From assembly GCA_965224205.1 (NCBI GenBank), contig CBDCYN010000007.1, positions 1 through 24,422 of the forward strand: DNA of 24,422 bases, in the 5' to 3' direction. The position numbers were made by a program, and so were the translations under genes. Shown here in pieces: positions 6,979 to 14,940 of the stretch (position 1 is the stretch's first letter; each line of letters begins with the position of its first letter). The notes beneath the pieces were generated by a model. That model worked only from the letters and a program-made list of their open reading frames with translations, was not told the origin of the DNA and ran no database searches. The stretch is from CBDCYN01 sp965224205. Lineage in GTDB: Bacteria; Planctomycetota; Phycisphaerae; Phycisphaerales; Phycisphaeraceae.

Positions 6979-7821
6979 CTACACCTCTGCCAACACCCCA
7001 CCCCACACCAACGCCGCCAACAAGACCGCGATCGCCAGCCGATACCACCCGAACGGGGCCATGCCATGACGGGTGAGGAACCCCACGAACCACTTGATCG
7101 CCAGCGCCGCCGAGATCGTCGAAGCCACGAACCCGATCGCCACCGCTTCGATCCCGATGTGCTCGAGCATGTGTTTGCCTTCCTTGAGCCCCTCGTAACA
7201 CGTCGCGGCGCTGAGGGTGATCAGCCCCAGCAGGAAGCTGAACTCCGCAGCGTCTTTGCGGCGCACCCCCAGCATCAGGGCCGCGACAATCGTCATCATC
7301 GACCGGCTCGTCCCCGGCCACATCGCGATGCACTGGCCGAACCCGATCAGCACCGCCATCCGCCAGTCGATCGAGTCGATCCCCCGCCCGCGGCTCTCCA
7401 GGTCATTAATCCGTTGACTCTTGGCCACCGCTAGCATCAGCCACGCACCCACGAACAGGGCCCCGATCACCGGCCAAATCGAAAAGAGGTACGCCTTGAT
7501 CGTCTTGTGGAAAAGATATCCCAGCACCGCCGCCGGGAGGAACCCCAGCACCAGGTTGATCGCCAGCTTTAAACCCTCAGGATCTTGACCCATCAGCCCG
7601 CGGGTCATCTGAGCCACCCGTGCACGGTAAAGACCCGCCACCGCGGCGATCGCCCCGGCTTGGATGATGATGTCGAAGCTGTTGATCGCCGCTTCGGTCT
7701 GGGCGTCTTGGTTGAGGCCCAGCAGCCACTGGGTGAGGATCAAATGCCCAGTCGAACTGACCGGCAGGTACTCGGTCAGCCCTTCCACCACGCCCAAGAT
7801 CATCGCCTGCCACCAGGTCAT
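6979..7821 (-). CDS. uppP: Undecaprenyl-diphosphatase (BacA/UppP)
   Basis: A 280-residue integral membrane enzyme that removes a phosphate from undecaprenyl diphosphate, recycling the lipid carrier for cell-wall and surface polysaccharide synthesis. Overproduction of family members gives bacitracin resistance. Both signature motifs are intact: EGLTEYLPVSSTGH at residues 13-26 and PGTSRS at 169-174. Multiple hydrophobic helices follow the family pattern (e.g. LAINLVLGFLPAAVLGYLF, WPVIGALFVGAWLMLAVA, and the C-terminal LAIAVLLAALVWGGVL). It is convergent with nuoA (48-base gap) and divergent from metH. AGAAAG upstream of the start is a modest ribosome site. Confidence 0.95.
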   Translation of the reverse strand: MTWWQAMILGVVEGLTEYLPVSSTGHLILTQWLLGLNQDAQTEAAINSFDIIIQAGAIAAVAGLYRARVAQMTRGLMGQDPEGLKLAINLVLGFLPAAVLGYLFHKTIKAYLFSIWPVIGALFVGAWLMLAVAKSQRINDLESRGRGIDSIDWRMAVLIGFGQCIAMWPGTSRSMMTIVAALMLGVRRKDAAEFSFLLGLITLSAATCYEGLKEGKHMLEHIGIEAVAIGFVASTISAALAIKWFVGFLTRHGMAPFGWYRLAIAVLLAALVWGGVLAEV

Positions 7822-8078
7822 GTCATGTTCTTTCTAAGTTGGCTCAATAGAAACGGCATACGATAGGGCTTTGCGTGCGGTTTTGCATCTTCACCATGGC
7901 CATCATCCCGATCTCGTGGTGTCACCCCCGCTAAGCAAGCTTCTCAAATCGGATAAAAAGTTGTCTTTGATCGTCTCGGGGCTTACTATTTACGGATACA
8001 AGTGGGACTGTCCTCCGCCGATGGCCTATACCTACCTGGGAAGCTAAGGGTCCGTTCAATCGGGTGTGTTCATATAAA

Positions 8079-11000
8079 ATGAATCGGTTCGTTGATCATA
8101 TAGCTGCGCGCGTCTTGTTCCTGGACGGCGCGATGGGTACGAGCATCCACGAGATCGATCTGGATCTCGAGAAGGACTACCTGGGCAAAGAAAACTGCAC
8201 CGAGATCCTCGTTCAGACCCGGCCGGAGGTGATCCAATCGATCCACGAATCGTTCCTCAAAGTCGGCGCCGACGCCGTTGAGACCGACACCTTTGGGGCC
8301 AATAAACTTGTCTTCGCCGAGTTTGACCTCGTCGACCAGACCTACGCGATCAACAAAACCGCCGCTCAGGTCGCCCGGGCCGCGTGTGACAAGTATTCCA
8401 CCTCAGACAAACCCCGGTTCGTCGTCGGCTCGATCGGGCCCGGCACCAGGCTCATCACCCTCGGCAACACCACCTGGGACGAGATGTTCGATAGCTACCG
8501 CGAACAGGCGCGAGGCCTGATCGACGGCGGCGCCGACGCCCTGCTGATCGAAACCGCCCAGGACCTGCTCCAGGTCAAGTGCACGATCAACGCCCTTCTG
8601 GCCGCCCTCGACGAGAAGAACAAATCCCCCCAAGACATCCCGATCATGGTCCAGGTGACCATCGAGACCACCGGGACGATGTTGCTGGGCACCGAGATCG
8701 CCGCCGCCGCCGCGGCCCTGGCCCCGTTCCCGATCCTGTCGTTGGGCATGAACTGCGCCACCGGCCCCACCGAGATGGCTGAGCACGTCCACCACCTCGG
8801 CAAGCACTGGGACCGGAAGATCTCCGTATTGCCCAACGCGGGCCTGCCGGTCCTGGTCGAAGGTCGCACCGAGTACCCGCTCAAGCCCAGGCCTTTTGCC
8901 GAGGCCGTCGCGAAGTTCGTCGAGCAAGACGGGGTCAACCTCGTCGGCGGCTGCTGCGGGACGACGCCGCAACACATCAAGGCCCTGGTCGAGGCCGTGG
9001 GTGATCGCGTCCCCGGAAGTGTCAACAAGACACCGGCCAAGCCCGCGTGCACGTCGCTGTACAGCCCGGTGGAGTACCGCCAGGACACGTCGATCCTCAA
9101 CATCGGCGAGCGCACCAACGCATCGGGGTCGCGGGCGTTCAAACGCATGCTCGAATCCGAGGCGTGGGACGATATGGTCAGCCTCGCCCGGGGCCAATCG
9201 CGCGAGGGCTCGCACCTGATTGATGTGAACGTCGACTACGCCGGGCGCGACAACGCCGCGGACATGGCCCACCTCGTGCACCTGTTCGTGAGACAGGTCA
9301 ACGCCCCGCTGATGCTCGACTCGACTCAGCCGGCGACGATCGAAGCAGGACTAAAGTGCGCGGCCGGCAAGTGCGTGATCAACTCGGCGAACCTCGAAGA
9401 CGGCGAAGAGAAATTCGCGGTGATGTGCCGCCTGGCCAAGACGTACGGCGCCGCCCTGGTGCTGGGCACCATCGACGAGGACCCCGAAGAGGCCATGGCC
9501 CGCACCGCCGACCGCAAGCTCGCGATCGCCCAACGCATGCACGACCTGGCGGTCAACCAATACGGCCTGCCCGAAGAGGACCTTTTCTTTGATCCCTTGG
9601 TGCTGCCGATCACCACCGGCATGGACAAAGACCGCCGAAGCGCCCTGGAGACGATCGAGGGCGTGCGACGCATCGCCGAGAAGCTGCCACGGTGCCAGAT
9701 CACCTGCGGGCTGTCGAACGTGAGCTTCGGACTCAAGCCCGCCGCCCGGCAGGTGCTCAACAGCGTGTTCCTGCACGAACTCGTCGAGGCCGGGCTGACC
9801 AGCGCCATCCTGCACGCGACCAAGATCCTGCCGCGCAACAAGATCGACGAACAACACTGGGACGCGGCGTTGGAGCTGATCTACGACCGCCGCCCCGCCC
9901 CGGAATCAGTAGTGACATTAAGCGATGGGACGCAGACGACGGACCCGTTGCAGATCTACGTCGACCTGTTCCCCGATGATGCGGCTGCTCAGTCGACCAA
10001 GCAGGACCTCAAAGAATTACCGCTCGAGGAACGGCTCCAGAAGCACATCATCGACGGCGAGAAGCAGAACCTGATCGAGACCCTCGAAGAGGCGCTCAAA
10101 AAATACGACGCCCTGACCATCGTCAACGACCACCTGCTATCGGGGATGAAAGTCGTCGGCGACCTGTTCGGATCGGGGCAGATGCAGCTGCCGTTCGTGC
10201 TTCAGTCGGCGGAGGTCATGAAGATGGCCGTCGCCCACCTCGAGCAGTACATGGAGAAGGTCGAGGGCCGGTCCAAGGGCTCGATTGTGCTGGCCACCGT
10301 CAAGGGCGACGTGCACGACATCGGCAAAAACCTCGTCGACATCATCCTCTCCAACAACGGGTACACGGTGTACAACCTCGGGATCAAGCAGCCGATCGCG
10401 ACGATCCTCGCCAAGTGGCGCGAACACAACGCCGACGCGATCGGCCTATCGGGCCTGCTGGTTAAGAGCGTGAACGTGATGGAGGAGAACCTCAGCGAGC
10501 TGGTCAGCCAGGGGGTGGACGTCCCGGTGCTGCTGGGCGGGGCGGCGTTGTCGCGGCACTACTGCGAGAGCCACCTGCGCGGGGTGTACGGCCAGGGCAA
10601 CGGCAAGGTGTACTACGGCAAGGACGCGTTCGAGGGGCTGCGCCTTATGGACCTGCTAACCTCGGGCAAGACGCAGGAGATAGACCAAGAGATCGAGCAA
10701 CGCCTCACCAAGCGGGCTGATAGCGAAGCCAAGGTCGCGGCGATGCAGGGGGACAAGCAGCCCGCGGGGCCGGCTCAGTCATCAGCGCCCGAGACCGCCG
10801 CCACGGCCACGGTGACGAGGTCCGATGTCGCCACGGACGTGCAGATCCCCACGCCCCCGTTTTGGGGTAGCCGGCTGGTCGAGCGTGTCCCGCTTGCAGA
10901 GGTCTACTCGTTCGTAAATAAGGTTGCTTTGTTCCGGGGCCAGTGGCAATTCAAAAAGGGTTCCCGCAGTGACGACGCGTACCATGCCCAGATTGAAGAC

Positions 11001-11639
11001 GAGGTCGAACCCATCTTCGAACGCCTGTCAGCGATGTGCCGAGATAAGCAGGTCCTCGAGCCGAAGGTGGTCTACGGGTACTACCCGTGCAACAGCGTCG
11101 ACAACGACCTGGTCGTCTATGACCCCGATGAACCCGACCGTGAACTCGAACGATTCACCTTCCCGCGACAGGCCAACCGGGGTCGTTTATGCATCAGTGA
11201 TTTCTATCGCCACCAAGATTCAGGCGAAAAGGACCTGCTGGGCTTGATGTGCGTGACGGTGGGCAGCGAGGTCAGCAAGCGGGCCAAGGCTCTGTTCGAC
11301 GCTAACAACTACAGCGAGTACCTCTACCTCCACGGCCTGGGCGTCGAGACCGCCGAGGCCCTGGCGGAGCTGTGGCACAAGCGGATGCGCCAGGAATTGG
11401 GCATCGCCGGCGACGACAGCCCCAAGGTCCGCGACCTGTTCACCCAGAAATACCGTGGCAGCCGGTACAGCTTCGGCTACCCCGCTTGCCCGGATATGAG
11501 CGATCAAGACAAACTCTTCCGCCTGCTCGACCCATCGCGCATCGGTTGTATCCTGACCGAGAACTGGCAGATCGATCCCGAGCAATCCACCAGCGCCATC
11601 ATCGTCCACCACCCCGAGGCGAAGTATTTTAGCGTATGA
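8079..11639 (+). CDS. metH: Cobalamin-dependent methionine synthase
   Basis: At 1186 residues this is full length, with all four modules in order. It transfers the methyl group of methyltetrahydrofolate to homocysteine through methylcobalamin. The homocysteine domain (~1-310) has the zinc cysteines Cys226 (GMNCATGP) and Cys292-293 (GGCCGTTP). The folate domain begins at NIGERTNASGS (~341). The B12 domain carries DVHDIG at 744-749, with His746 as the cobalt ligand. The activation domain (~926-1186) has RYSFGYPACPD for AdoMet-dependent reactivation. An Ala/Thr/Pro-rich linker at ~889-925 precedes the last domain. A GTG opens the frame at 8064, but ATG 8079 fits the family better. I saw no cobalamin or SAM riboswitch in the 257 bases upstream. 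Confidence 0.97.
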   Translation: MNRFVDHIAARVLFLDGAMGTSIHEIDLDLEKDYLGKENCTEILVQTRPEVIQSIHESFLKVGADAVETDTFGANKLVFAEFDLVDQTYAINKTAAQVARAACDKYSTSDKPRFVVGSIGPGTRLITLGNTTWDEMFDSYREQARGLIDGGADALLIETAQDLLQVKCTINALLAALDEKNKSPQDIPIMVQVTIETTGTMLLGTEIAAAAAALAPFPILSLGMNCATGPTEMAEHVHHLGKHWDRKISVLPNAGLPVLVEGRTEYPLKPRPFAEAVAKFVEQDGVNLVGGCCGTTPQHIKALVEAVGDRVPGSVNKTPAKPACTSLYSPVEYRQDTSILNIGERTNASGSRAFKRMLESEAWDDMVSLARGQSREGSHLIDVNVDYAGRDNAADMAHLVHLFVRQVNAPLMLDSTQPATIEAGLKCAAGKCVINSANLEDGEEKFAVMCRLAKTYGAALVLGTIDEDPEEAMARTADRKLAIAQRMHDLAVNQYGLPEEDLFFDPLVLPITTGMDKDRRSALETIEGVRRIAEKLPRCQITCGLSNVSFGLKPAARQVLNSVFLHELVEAGLTSAILHATKILPRNKIDEQHWDAALELIYDRRPAPESVVTLSDGTQTTDPLQIYVDLFPDDAAAQSTKQDLKELPLEERLQKHIIDGEKQNLIETLEEALKKYDALTIVNDHLLSGMKVVGDLFGSGQMQLPFVLQSAEVMKMAVAHLEQYMEKVEGRSKGSIVLATVKGDVHDIGKNLVDIILSNNGYTVYNLGIKQPIATILAKWREHNADAIGLSGLLVKSVNVMEENLSELVSQGVDVPVLLGGAALSRHYCESHLRGVYGQGNGKVYYGKDAFEGLRLMDLLTSGKTQEIDQEIEQRLTKRADSEAKVAAMQGDKQPAGPAQSSAPETAATATVTRSDVATDVQIPTPPFWGSRLVERVPLAEVYSFVNKVALFRGQWQFKKGSRSDDAYHAQIEDEVEPIFERLSAMCRDKQVLEPKVVYGYYPCNSVDNDLVVYDPDEPDRELERFTFPRQANRGRLCISDFYRHQDSGEKDLLGLMCVTVGSEVSKRAKALFDANNYSEYLYLHGLGVETAEALAELWHKRMRQELGIAGDDSPKVRDLFTQKYRGSRYSFGYPACPDMSDQDKLFRLLDPSRIGCILTENWQIDPEQSTSAIIVHHPEAKYFSV

Positions 11640-11702
11640 GTGCCTGTCCGGTTACACTGGGTCTACACCTAAAGTGATCACCCAAGCCGAAAGGAAACTC
11701 AT

Positions 11703-12134
11703 ATGAAAGTCGCCACGATCACCACGAAGAAGGGGCCGATCCGATTGCAGCTCCACGACGACAAAGCCCCGAAAACCTGCGCCAATTTCGAGAAGCTGGC
11801 GGCCGACGGGTACTACGACGGCCTGAAGTTCCACCGGGTGATCGCGGATTTCATGATCCAGGGCGGCTGCCCCAAAGGCGACGGGACCGGCGGGCCGGGG
11901 TACACGTTTGAAGACGAGATCCACCCCGACCTCAAACACGACGGCCCGGGGGTGCTTTCGATGGCCAACGCCGGGCCCAACACCAACGGCTCGCAGTTCT
12001 TCATCACCCATGTCGCCACCGACTGGCTCGACGGCAAGCACGCGGTGTTCGGGAAGGTGATTGACGGCCAGGATGTGGTCAACGCGATCCAGCAGGGCGA
12101 CGTGATGGAAACCATCACCATCGCGGCCGAGTAA
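11703..12134 (+). CDS. Cyclophilin-type peptidyl-prolyl cis-trans isomerase
   Basis: A 143-residue single-domain cyclophilin that speeds proline isomerisation during protein folding. No signal peptide is seen, so it is likely cytoplasmic. Family motifs are FHRVIADFMIQGGCPKGDGTGGPGY (including the catalytic Arg of FHRV), LSMANAGPNTNGSQFFIT and W.DGKHAVFGKVIDGQDVV. GAAAGGAAAC stands before ATG 11703. It lies 63 bases after metH and may be cotranscribed, though a separate promoter cannot be excluded. Its TAA is only five bases from the first hairpin of an IS200-like element, which could now serve as its transcript end. Confidence 0.95.
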   Translation: MKVATITTKKGPIRLQLHDDKAPKTCANFEKLAADGYYDGLKFHRVIADFMIQGGCPKGDGTGGPGYTFEDEIHPDLKHDGPGVLSMANAGPNTNGSQFFITHVATDWLDGKHAVFGKVIDGQDVVNAIQQGDVMETITIAAE

Positions 12135-12244
12135 AGCATCCACCTGCGGAGCAGGTGGCTTTCAAGATAAGCCCCATAGGGGCGTAAAGTGCCTTGCCCC
12201 ATGGGAGGCAAGGACGAGGGGTTGTCGCCGGGAAATAGGGTATC

Positions 12245-12664
12245 TCAACGATCGGTACGTGCCTCGCGTTCTTGCTGATACTTCACGTACTTGCGGATCT
12301 TCTCGGCGTCGAGACCGACCGTGTCGACACAATACCCCCGTGCCCAGAAATGATTGCCCCAATAGGGCTTGTGCTTGAGGTGACGGAACTGGTTGAATAC
12401 ACGGATCGCGGTACGGCCCTTGAGCGTACCCACAAACTCAGAGATGGATACTTTCGGAGGCACCCTCGCCAACAGATGCACGTGGTCGACTTGTACGTTG
12501 AGTTCGACGACCTCGGCTCCGAGGTGTTGTGAAAACGCTCGGATACAACGCTGCACCTCCTGGCCGATCAGGCCCGTTAAGATCCGATACCGATACTTGG
12601 GCACCCATACCATGTGATATTGGCAGTGCCAGATGGCGTGTGATAATCCGCGAAATCGTGACAT
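12245..12664 (-). CDS. tnpA: IS200-type TnpA transposase (HUH/Y1)
   Basis: A 139-residue single-strand transposase of the HUH class. The metal-binding pair is visible in VQVDHVHLLARVPP (His61 and His63). The nucleophile is probably Tyr126 in KIRKYVKYQQ, with the family Gln130 after it. The N-terminal HCQYHMVWVPKYRYRIL and KGRTAIRVFNQF are characteristic. The ribosome site AGGAG lies nine bases before ATG 12664 but is buried in an 11-bp stem, which would keep expression low. No accessory tnpB is present. The frame is intact. Confidence 0.95.
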   Translation of the reverse strand: MSRFRGLSHAIWHCQYHMVWVPKYRYRILTGLIGQEVQRCIRAFSQHLGAEVVELNVQVDHVHLLARVPPKVSISEFVGTLKGRTAIRVFNQFRHLKHKPYWGNHFWARGYCVDTVGLDAEKIRKYVKYQQEREARTDR

Positions 12665-12667
12665 CTT

Positions 12668-12718
12668 GGTTTACTCCTTTCTTCGAGTTGTGGCGACAAC
12701 CCGAGTCAGGAGTAAACC
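12668..12718 (-). promoter_or_regulatory. Hairpin burying the tnpA ribosome-binding site
   Basis: AGGAGTAAACC and its exact complement GGTTTACTCCT (11 bp, at 12708-12718 and 12668-12678) flank an inner stem GTTGT-GGCG-ACAAC. In the minus-strand mRNA the 3' arm contains the AGGAG used by tnpA. Sequestration of the ribosome site by a leader hairpin is known for IS200 and holds transposition down. Confidence 0.7.
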
Positions 12719-12783
12719 CTTTTTGTTCAACCGGCAGAGCCGTTGAACTCTGACCACGTCCAGAGGACGTGGTTTATCAGATT

Positions 12784-12945
12784 GGAATCACACAAATCAA
12801 ACAACGCGGGGTCGACCTCGCTGACGCAGATCAGGCGTTGTTCGATTACATGGAGACGTTTTACAACCGTGTGCGGTTGCACTCGTCCTTGGGGTACAAG
12901 AGCCCCTTGGCCTACGAGCAACAGGCCGCCCAACTCACGATATCG
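12784..12945 (+). pseudogene. Remnant of an IS3-family OrfB transposase (C-terminus only)
   Basis: About 50 codons survive. The stretch LFDYMETFYNRVRLHSSLGY followed by KSPLAYEQQAAQ is the characteristic end of IS3-family integrase-type transposases. Everything upstream is missing and is replaced by the IS200-like element. The frame runs on into unrelated sequence, so this is a fossil. Confidence 0.8.
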
Positions 12946-12949
12946 ACCG

Positions 12950-13312
12950 TACACTTTTCCTGGGGAAGGTCAGATCGGCTATCGCTTGCCTACGCAGTTG
13001 GGGTTGCTCGAACGTTTCCATGGCACCCTCAAACGCGAAGAGGTATATTGGAATCTCTATGCCGACCCGTGCGACGCTCGTGCGAAGCTGGCCGTGTTCC
13101 ACGAACGCTACAACCTCGCCCGGCCGCACTGGGCTCTGATCCCATCCGACCCGACCACCGCCCCGGCGAGCGTGCTCACGCCCCACAAGGTGTACATGAA
13201 CAACGTGAAAGCCGATCCCCCGTCCTGGTCCCGGTGGGTCGGCTGGCTACAAAAGGACCAAGACCGCACCTTCGAACCCCCAAGCAAATCACCCTTTCCC
13301 GTATCCGATTGA
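12950..13312 (+). pseudogene. Remnant of a second integrase-core transposase (C-terminus only)
   Basis: In a different phase from the IS3 remnant, this frame reads GLLERFHGTLKREEVYWNLY and HERYNLARPHWAL, the end of a DDE integrase core including the Glu-containing helix. A tail of ~45 residues then runs to the TGA at 13310-13312. The N-terminal two thirds are absent. The sequence differs clearly from both the IS3 remnant and the intact IS481 transposase. The family is probably IS481-like or IS3-like, and I am unsure which. Confidence 0.7.
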
Positions 13313-13451
13313 AACCCGTGGCAAGACATTTCGAAGGCGCCGTTCACGTAGCCATATCCGCATCAGTGGGCCAGCGAGATCAGAGGCGTTCCTCGGCAGA
13401 CCCTATGACACCTCTAAATACTGCAAAGACAATAGATTATACGTATCCAGC

Positions 13452-14010
13452 TTAATTTTGAGTCGTTATCCATGATGTGTGGCAGATGGAGCATAGGTCG
13501 TCCTGGGTGAATCTATTCCACGCTTGTCGACATGCATCGAACAGGTCGTCGTAGTCATGGAACACGCGGTTGGATAGATAGTGGCTCTTGAGATAGGCCC
13601 ACACCCGTTCGATGGGATTGAGCTCAGGTGAGTACGGCGGCAGGTGCAATAGCGTGATGTTGTCGGGTACCACCAACGCTTTGGCCATGTGCCACCCGGC
13701 TTGATCCAACACCAACACCACGTGCTTACCGGGGCCGGCTTCCTGGGAGATGAACCGCAGGTGTTCGTTCATGTAGTCGGTGTTCACCGTCGGGGCCAAC
13801 AGAGCCGAGGATCGACCGGTGCCCGGATTGACCGCCGCGAACAGGTAGACCCATTCATACTCGGTCTGCTTCACGGCGGTGGGACGCGATCCCTTGGGGG
13901 CCCAGACTTTCGTGAGCGTGCCTTGCTGGCCGAAACGGGCTTCGTCCTGGAACCACACCTCGACCCGCTGATCGGGATGTTCGTCTTGAATCTCTTGGAT
14001 CAAAGGGGGG
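13452..14010 (-). CDS. IS630-family transposase, catalytic frame (DDE)
   Basis: This is the C-terminal DDE half, meaningful from about the C6 run at 14005-14010. The three acidic motifs are VEVWFQDEARFG, VVLVLDQAGWH and LPPYSPELNPIERVWAYLK. The frame extends upstream to about 14327, but that part is a shadow of the other frame. Production as one protein would need -1 ribosomal frameshifting or polymerase slippage adding one base on the C6 run. Paired frames of this kind are known in some IS630 elements, but a single-base deletion is the alternative. The TAA stop takes its T and A from the TA target and its last A from flanking DNA. Confidence 0.85.
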
Positions 14011-14591
14011 TGTCTTGCCGCCACGTCGCCATCGCTTCGGGATCGTTCTTGCGATGCTTCGGCCGCGGCGTCAGGCATGAATACCCCAACCGGTGCAGCA
14101 GGTCGTAGGCGCCTTGGAGACTGTAGGGCACGCCGAATTCTTGATCGAGGATCCGCACGACATCTTTGCCTCGCAAGGTGCACACGCCCTGGTCGGCGTC
14201 GGTGGGCCCGGTGTCGAGTCGTTGTATGAACGCGTCTTCTTGATCTCGACCTAGCTTGGTGGGGCGGCCTGGCTGGGGCCTGATGACGAGCGCGTCGATC
14301 CCGCCGTCGCGGTACGCGTAGGCCCAACGCTGCACGGAAGCCCGGCCGCGATCGAGCGTGTCGGCGATCCAGTAAGAACTCTTACCTTCCAACGCCCACC
14401 TCACCGCCCGATATCGATCACGCTGCTTGGCGTTGCGTTCACGGCCGATCCGCCGCTTGAGTTCATCAAGGTCTTCGGGGTGTCGTAAAGAGATCTTCAT
14501 CGTCGGCCTCCATGCCATCATCGCTCGATCACTCAAGCCCGACCGTCCCTAGTCAGGCCATCTGCCGCATCTTACTAAATCGACTCAGAAT
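13455..14591 (-). mobile_element. IS630-family insertion sequence
   Basis: The terminal inverted repeats are ATTTTGAGTCG at the left and the complement of ATTCTGAGTCG at the right (one mismatch), with a second shared block, GGCAGATGG, about 25 bases in. Each end is bordered by TA (13453-13454 and 14592-14593), as expected for IS630/Tc1 elements, which duplicate a TA target. Two overlapping transposase frames fill the element. Confidence 0.85.
14000..14500 (-). CDS. IS630-family transposase, N-terminal frame (DNA-binding)
   Basis: This frame encodes the helix-turn-helix half of an IS630 transposase, about 166 residues. RYRAVRWALEGKSSYWIADT and GRASVQRWAYAYRDGGIDAL form the first DNA-binding unit. 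A second winged-helix-like part (VRILDQEFGVPYSLQGAYDLLHRLGYS) follows. The frame is open to ATG 14536, but GGAGG six bases before ATG 14500 makes MKISLRHPEDLDELKRRIG the better start. It ends at a TGA right after a run of six C residues, where the catalytic half continues in the -1 frame. Confidence 0.85.
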   Translation of the reverse strand: MKISLRHPEDLDELKRRIGRERNAKQRDRYRAVRWALEGKSSYWIADTLDRGRASVQRWAYAYRDGGIDALVIRPQPGRPTKLGRDQEDAFIQRLDTGPTDADQGVCTLRGKDVVRILDQEFGVPYSLQGAYDLLHRLGYSCLTPRPKHRKNDPEAMATWRQDTPL

Positions 14592-14593
14592 TA

Positions 14594-14838
14594 TTCTGGA
14601 AGCGTATTATATGAAAACAAGAACCGTCATGTTACCTCATAGTGGTGTGCCCTCATTTTTCATAGACCGGTGACCGATGCCCTTTCGACCTATCCCTGCC
14701 TGTCCACGGGCTGTGAAGCTATGACGCCTGGACGACCCGTGTTGTTTATTTTTTCGCTGGGTCACTGGCGTGGCGTCGGTCTGTATCGTTTGGTTACTAA
14801 GGATAAAAGAGGCGGCGTAGCTAAAAAGGTTTGATTGC
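14594..14838. other. Intergenic region before the secreted protein gene
   Basis: No gene is supported in these 245 bases. The promoter of the downstream gene should lie here, since its leader (14839-14940) seems part of the transcript. No textbook -35/-10 pair stands out. Confidence 0.4.
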
Positions 14839-14845
14839 GTGGCGA

Positions 14846-14885
14846 TGTCAAAGCCCGCACCCGCGGGTAGCGACGCAGGGCTGGC
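14846..14885 (+). ncRNA. Candidate structured leader, weakly resembling a cyclic-di-GMP-I riboswitch
   Basis: The leader contains CAAA followed at once by a 6-bp stem, GCCCGC-ACCC-GCGGGT, then GACGCA, then GGGCTGG, which can pair back with the GCC after CAAA. Cyclic-di-GMP-I (GEMM) aptamers share the order CAAA, short stem, GACGCA. The second conserved half (a GGGCTGCC-like receptor) is not clear, and three extra bases separate the stem from GACGCA. It lies 55-95 bases before a ribosome site, a sensible position for a control element. Confidence 0.25.
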
Positions 14886-14940
14886 CAGATTAAACGAGCA
14901 CGCCCCATCCAGGACACGGGGCAGATTACAGGGGAACCAG

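Larger units (their letters stand above)
12140..12773 (-). mobile_element. IS200-like insertion sequence
   Basis: The element is bounded by GC-rich hairpins in place of inverted repeats, as in the IS200/IS605 family: CCACCTGC-GGA-GCAGGTGG at 12140-12158 and ACCACGTCC-AGA-GGACGTGGT at 12753-12773. Further hairpins lie inside the ends (CCTTGCC...GGCAAGG near 12190-12213, and GTTCAAC...GTTGAAC near 12725-12748). It encodes only tnpA. Exact ends are uncertain by several bases, because this family makes no target duplication and the empty site is not known. Confidence 0.8.

Noticed and set aside
7822..8078. Cobalamin, SAM or SAH riboswitch upstream of metH
   Set aside because: Looked for because metH often has one; the conserved core sequences were not found in the 257 bases between uppP and metH.
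8403..9281. Long minus-strand frame of 292 codons inside metH
   Set aside because: A shadow of the GC-rich metH coding sequence, with Arg/Gly/Val-rich content and no family features.
12140..12230. Closely spaced hairpins as a CRISPR-like or attenuator array
   Set aside because: They differ in sequence and are better explained as the end hairpins of the IS200-like element.
14839..14940. N-terminal extension of the large secreted protein
   Set aside because: The ribosome site and signal peptide place the start at 14941; the extension would bury the signal peptide.
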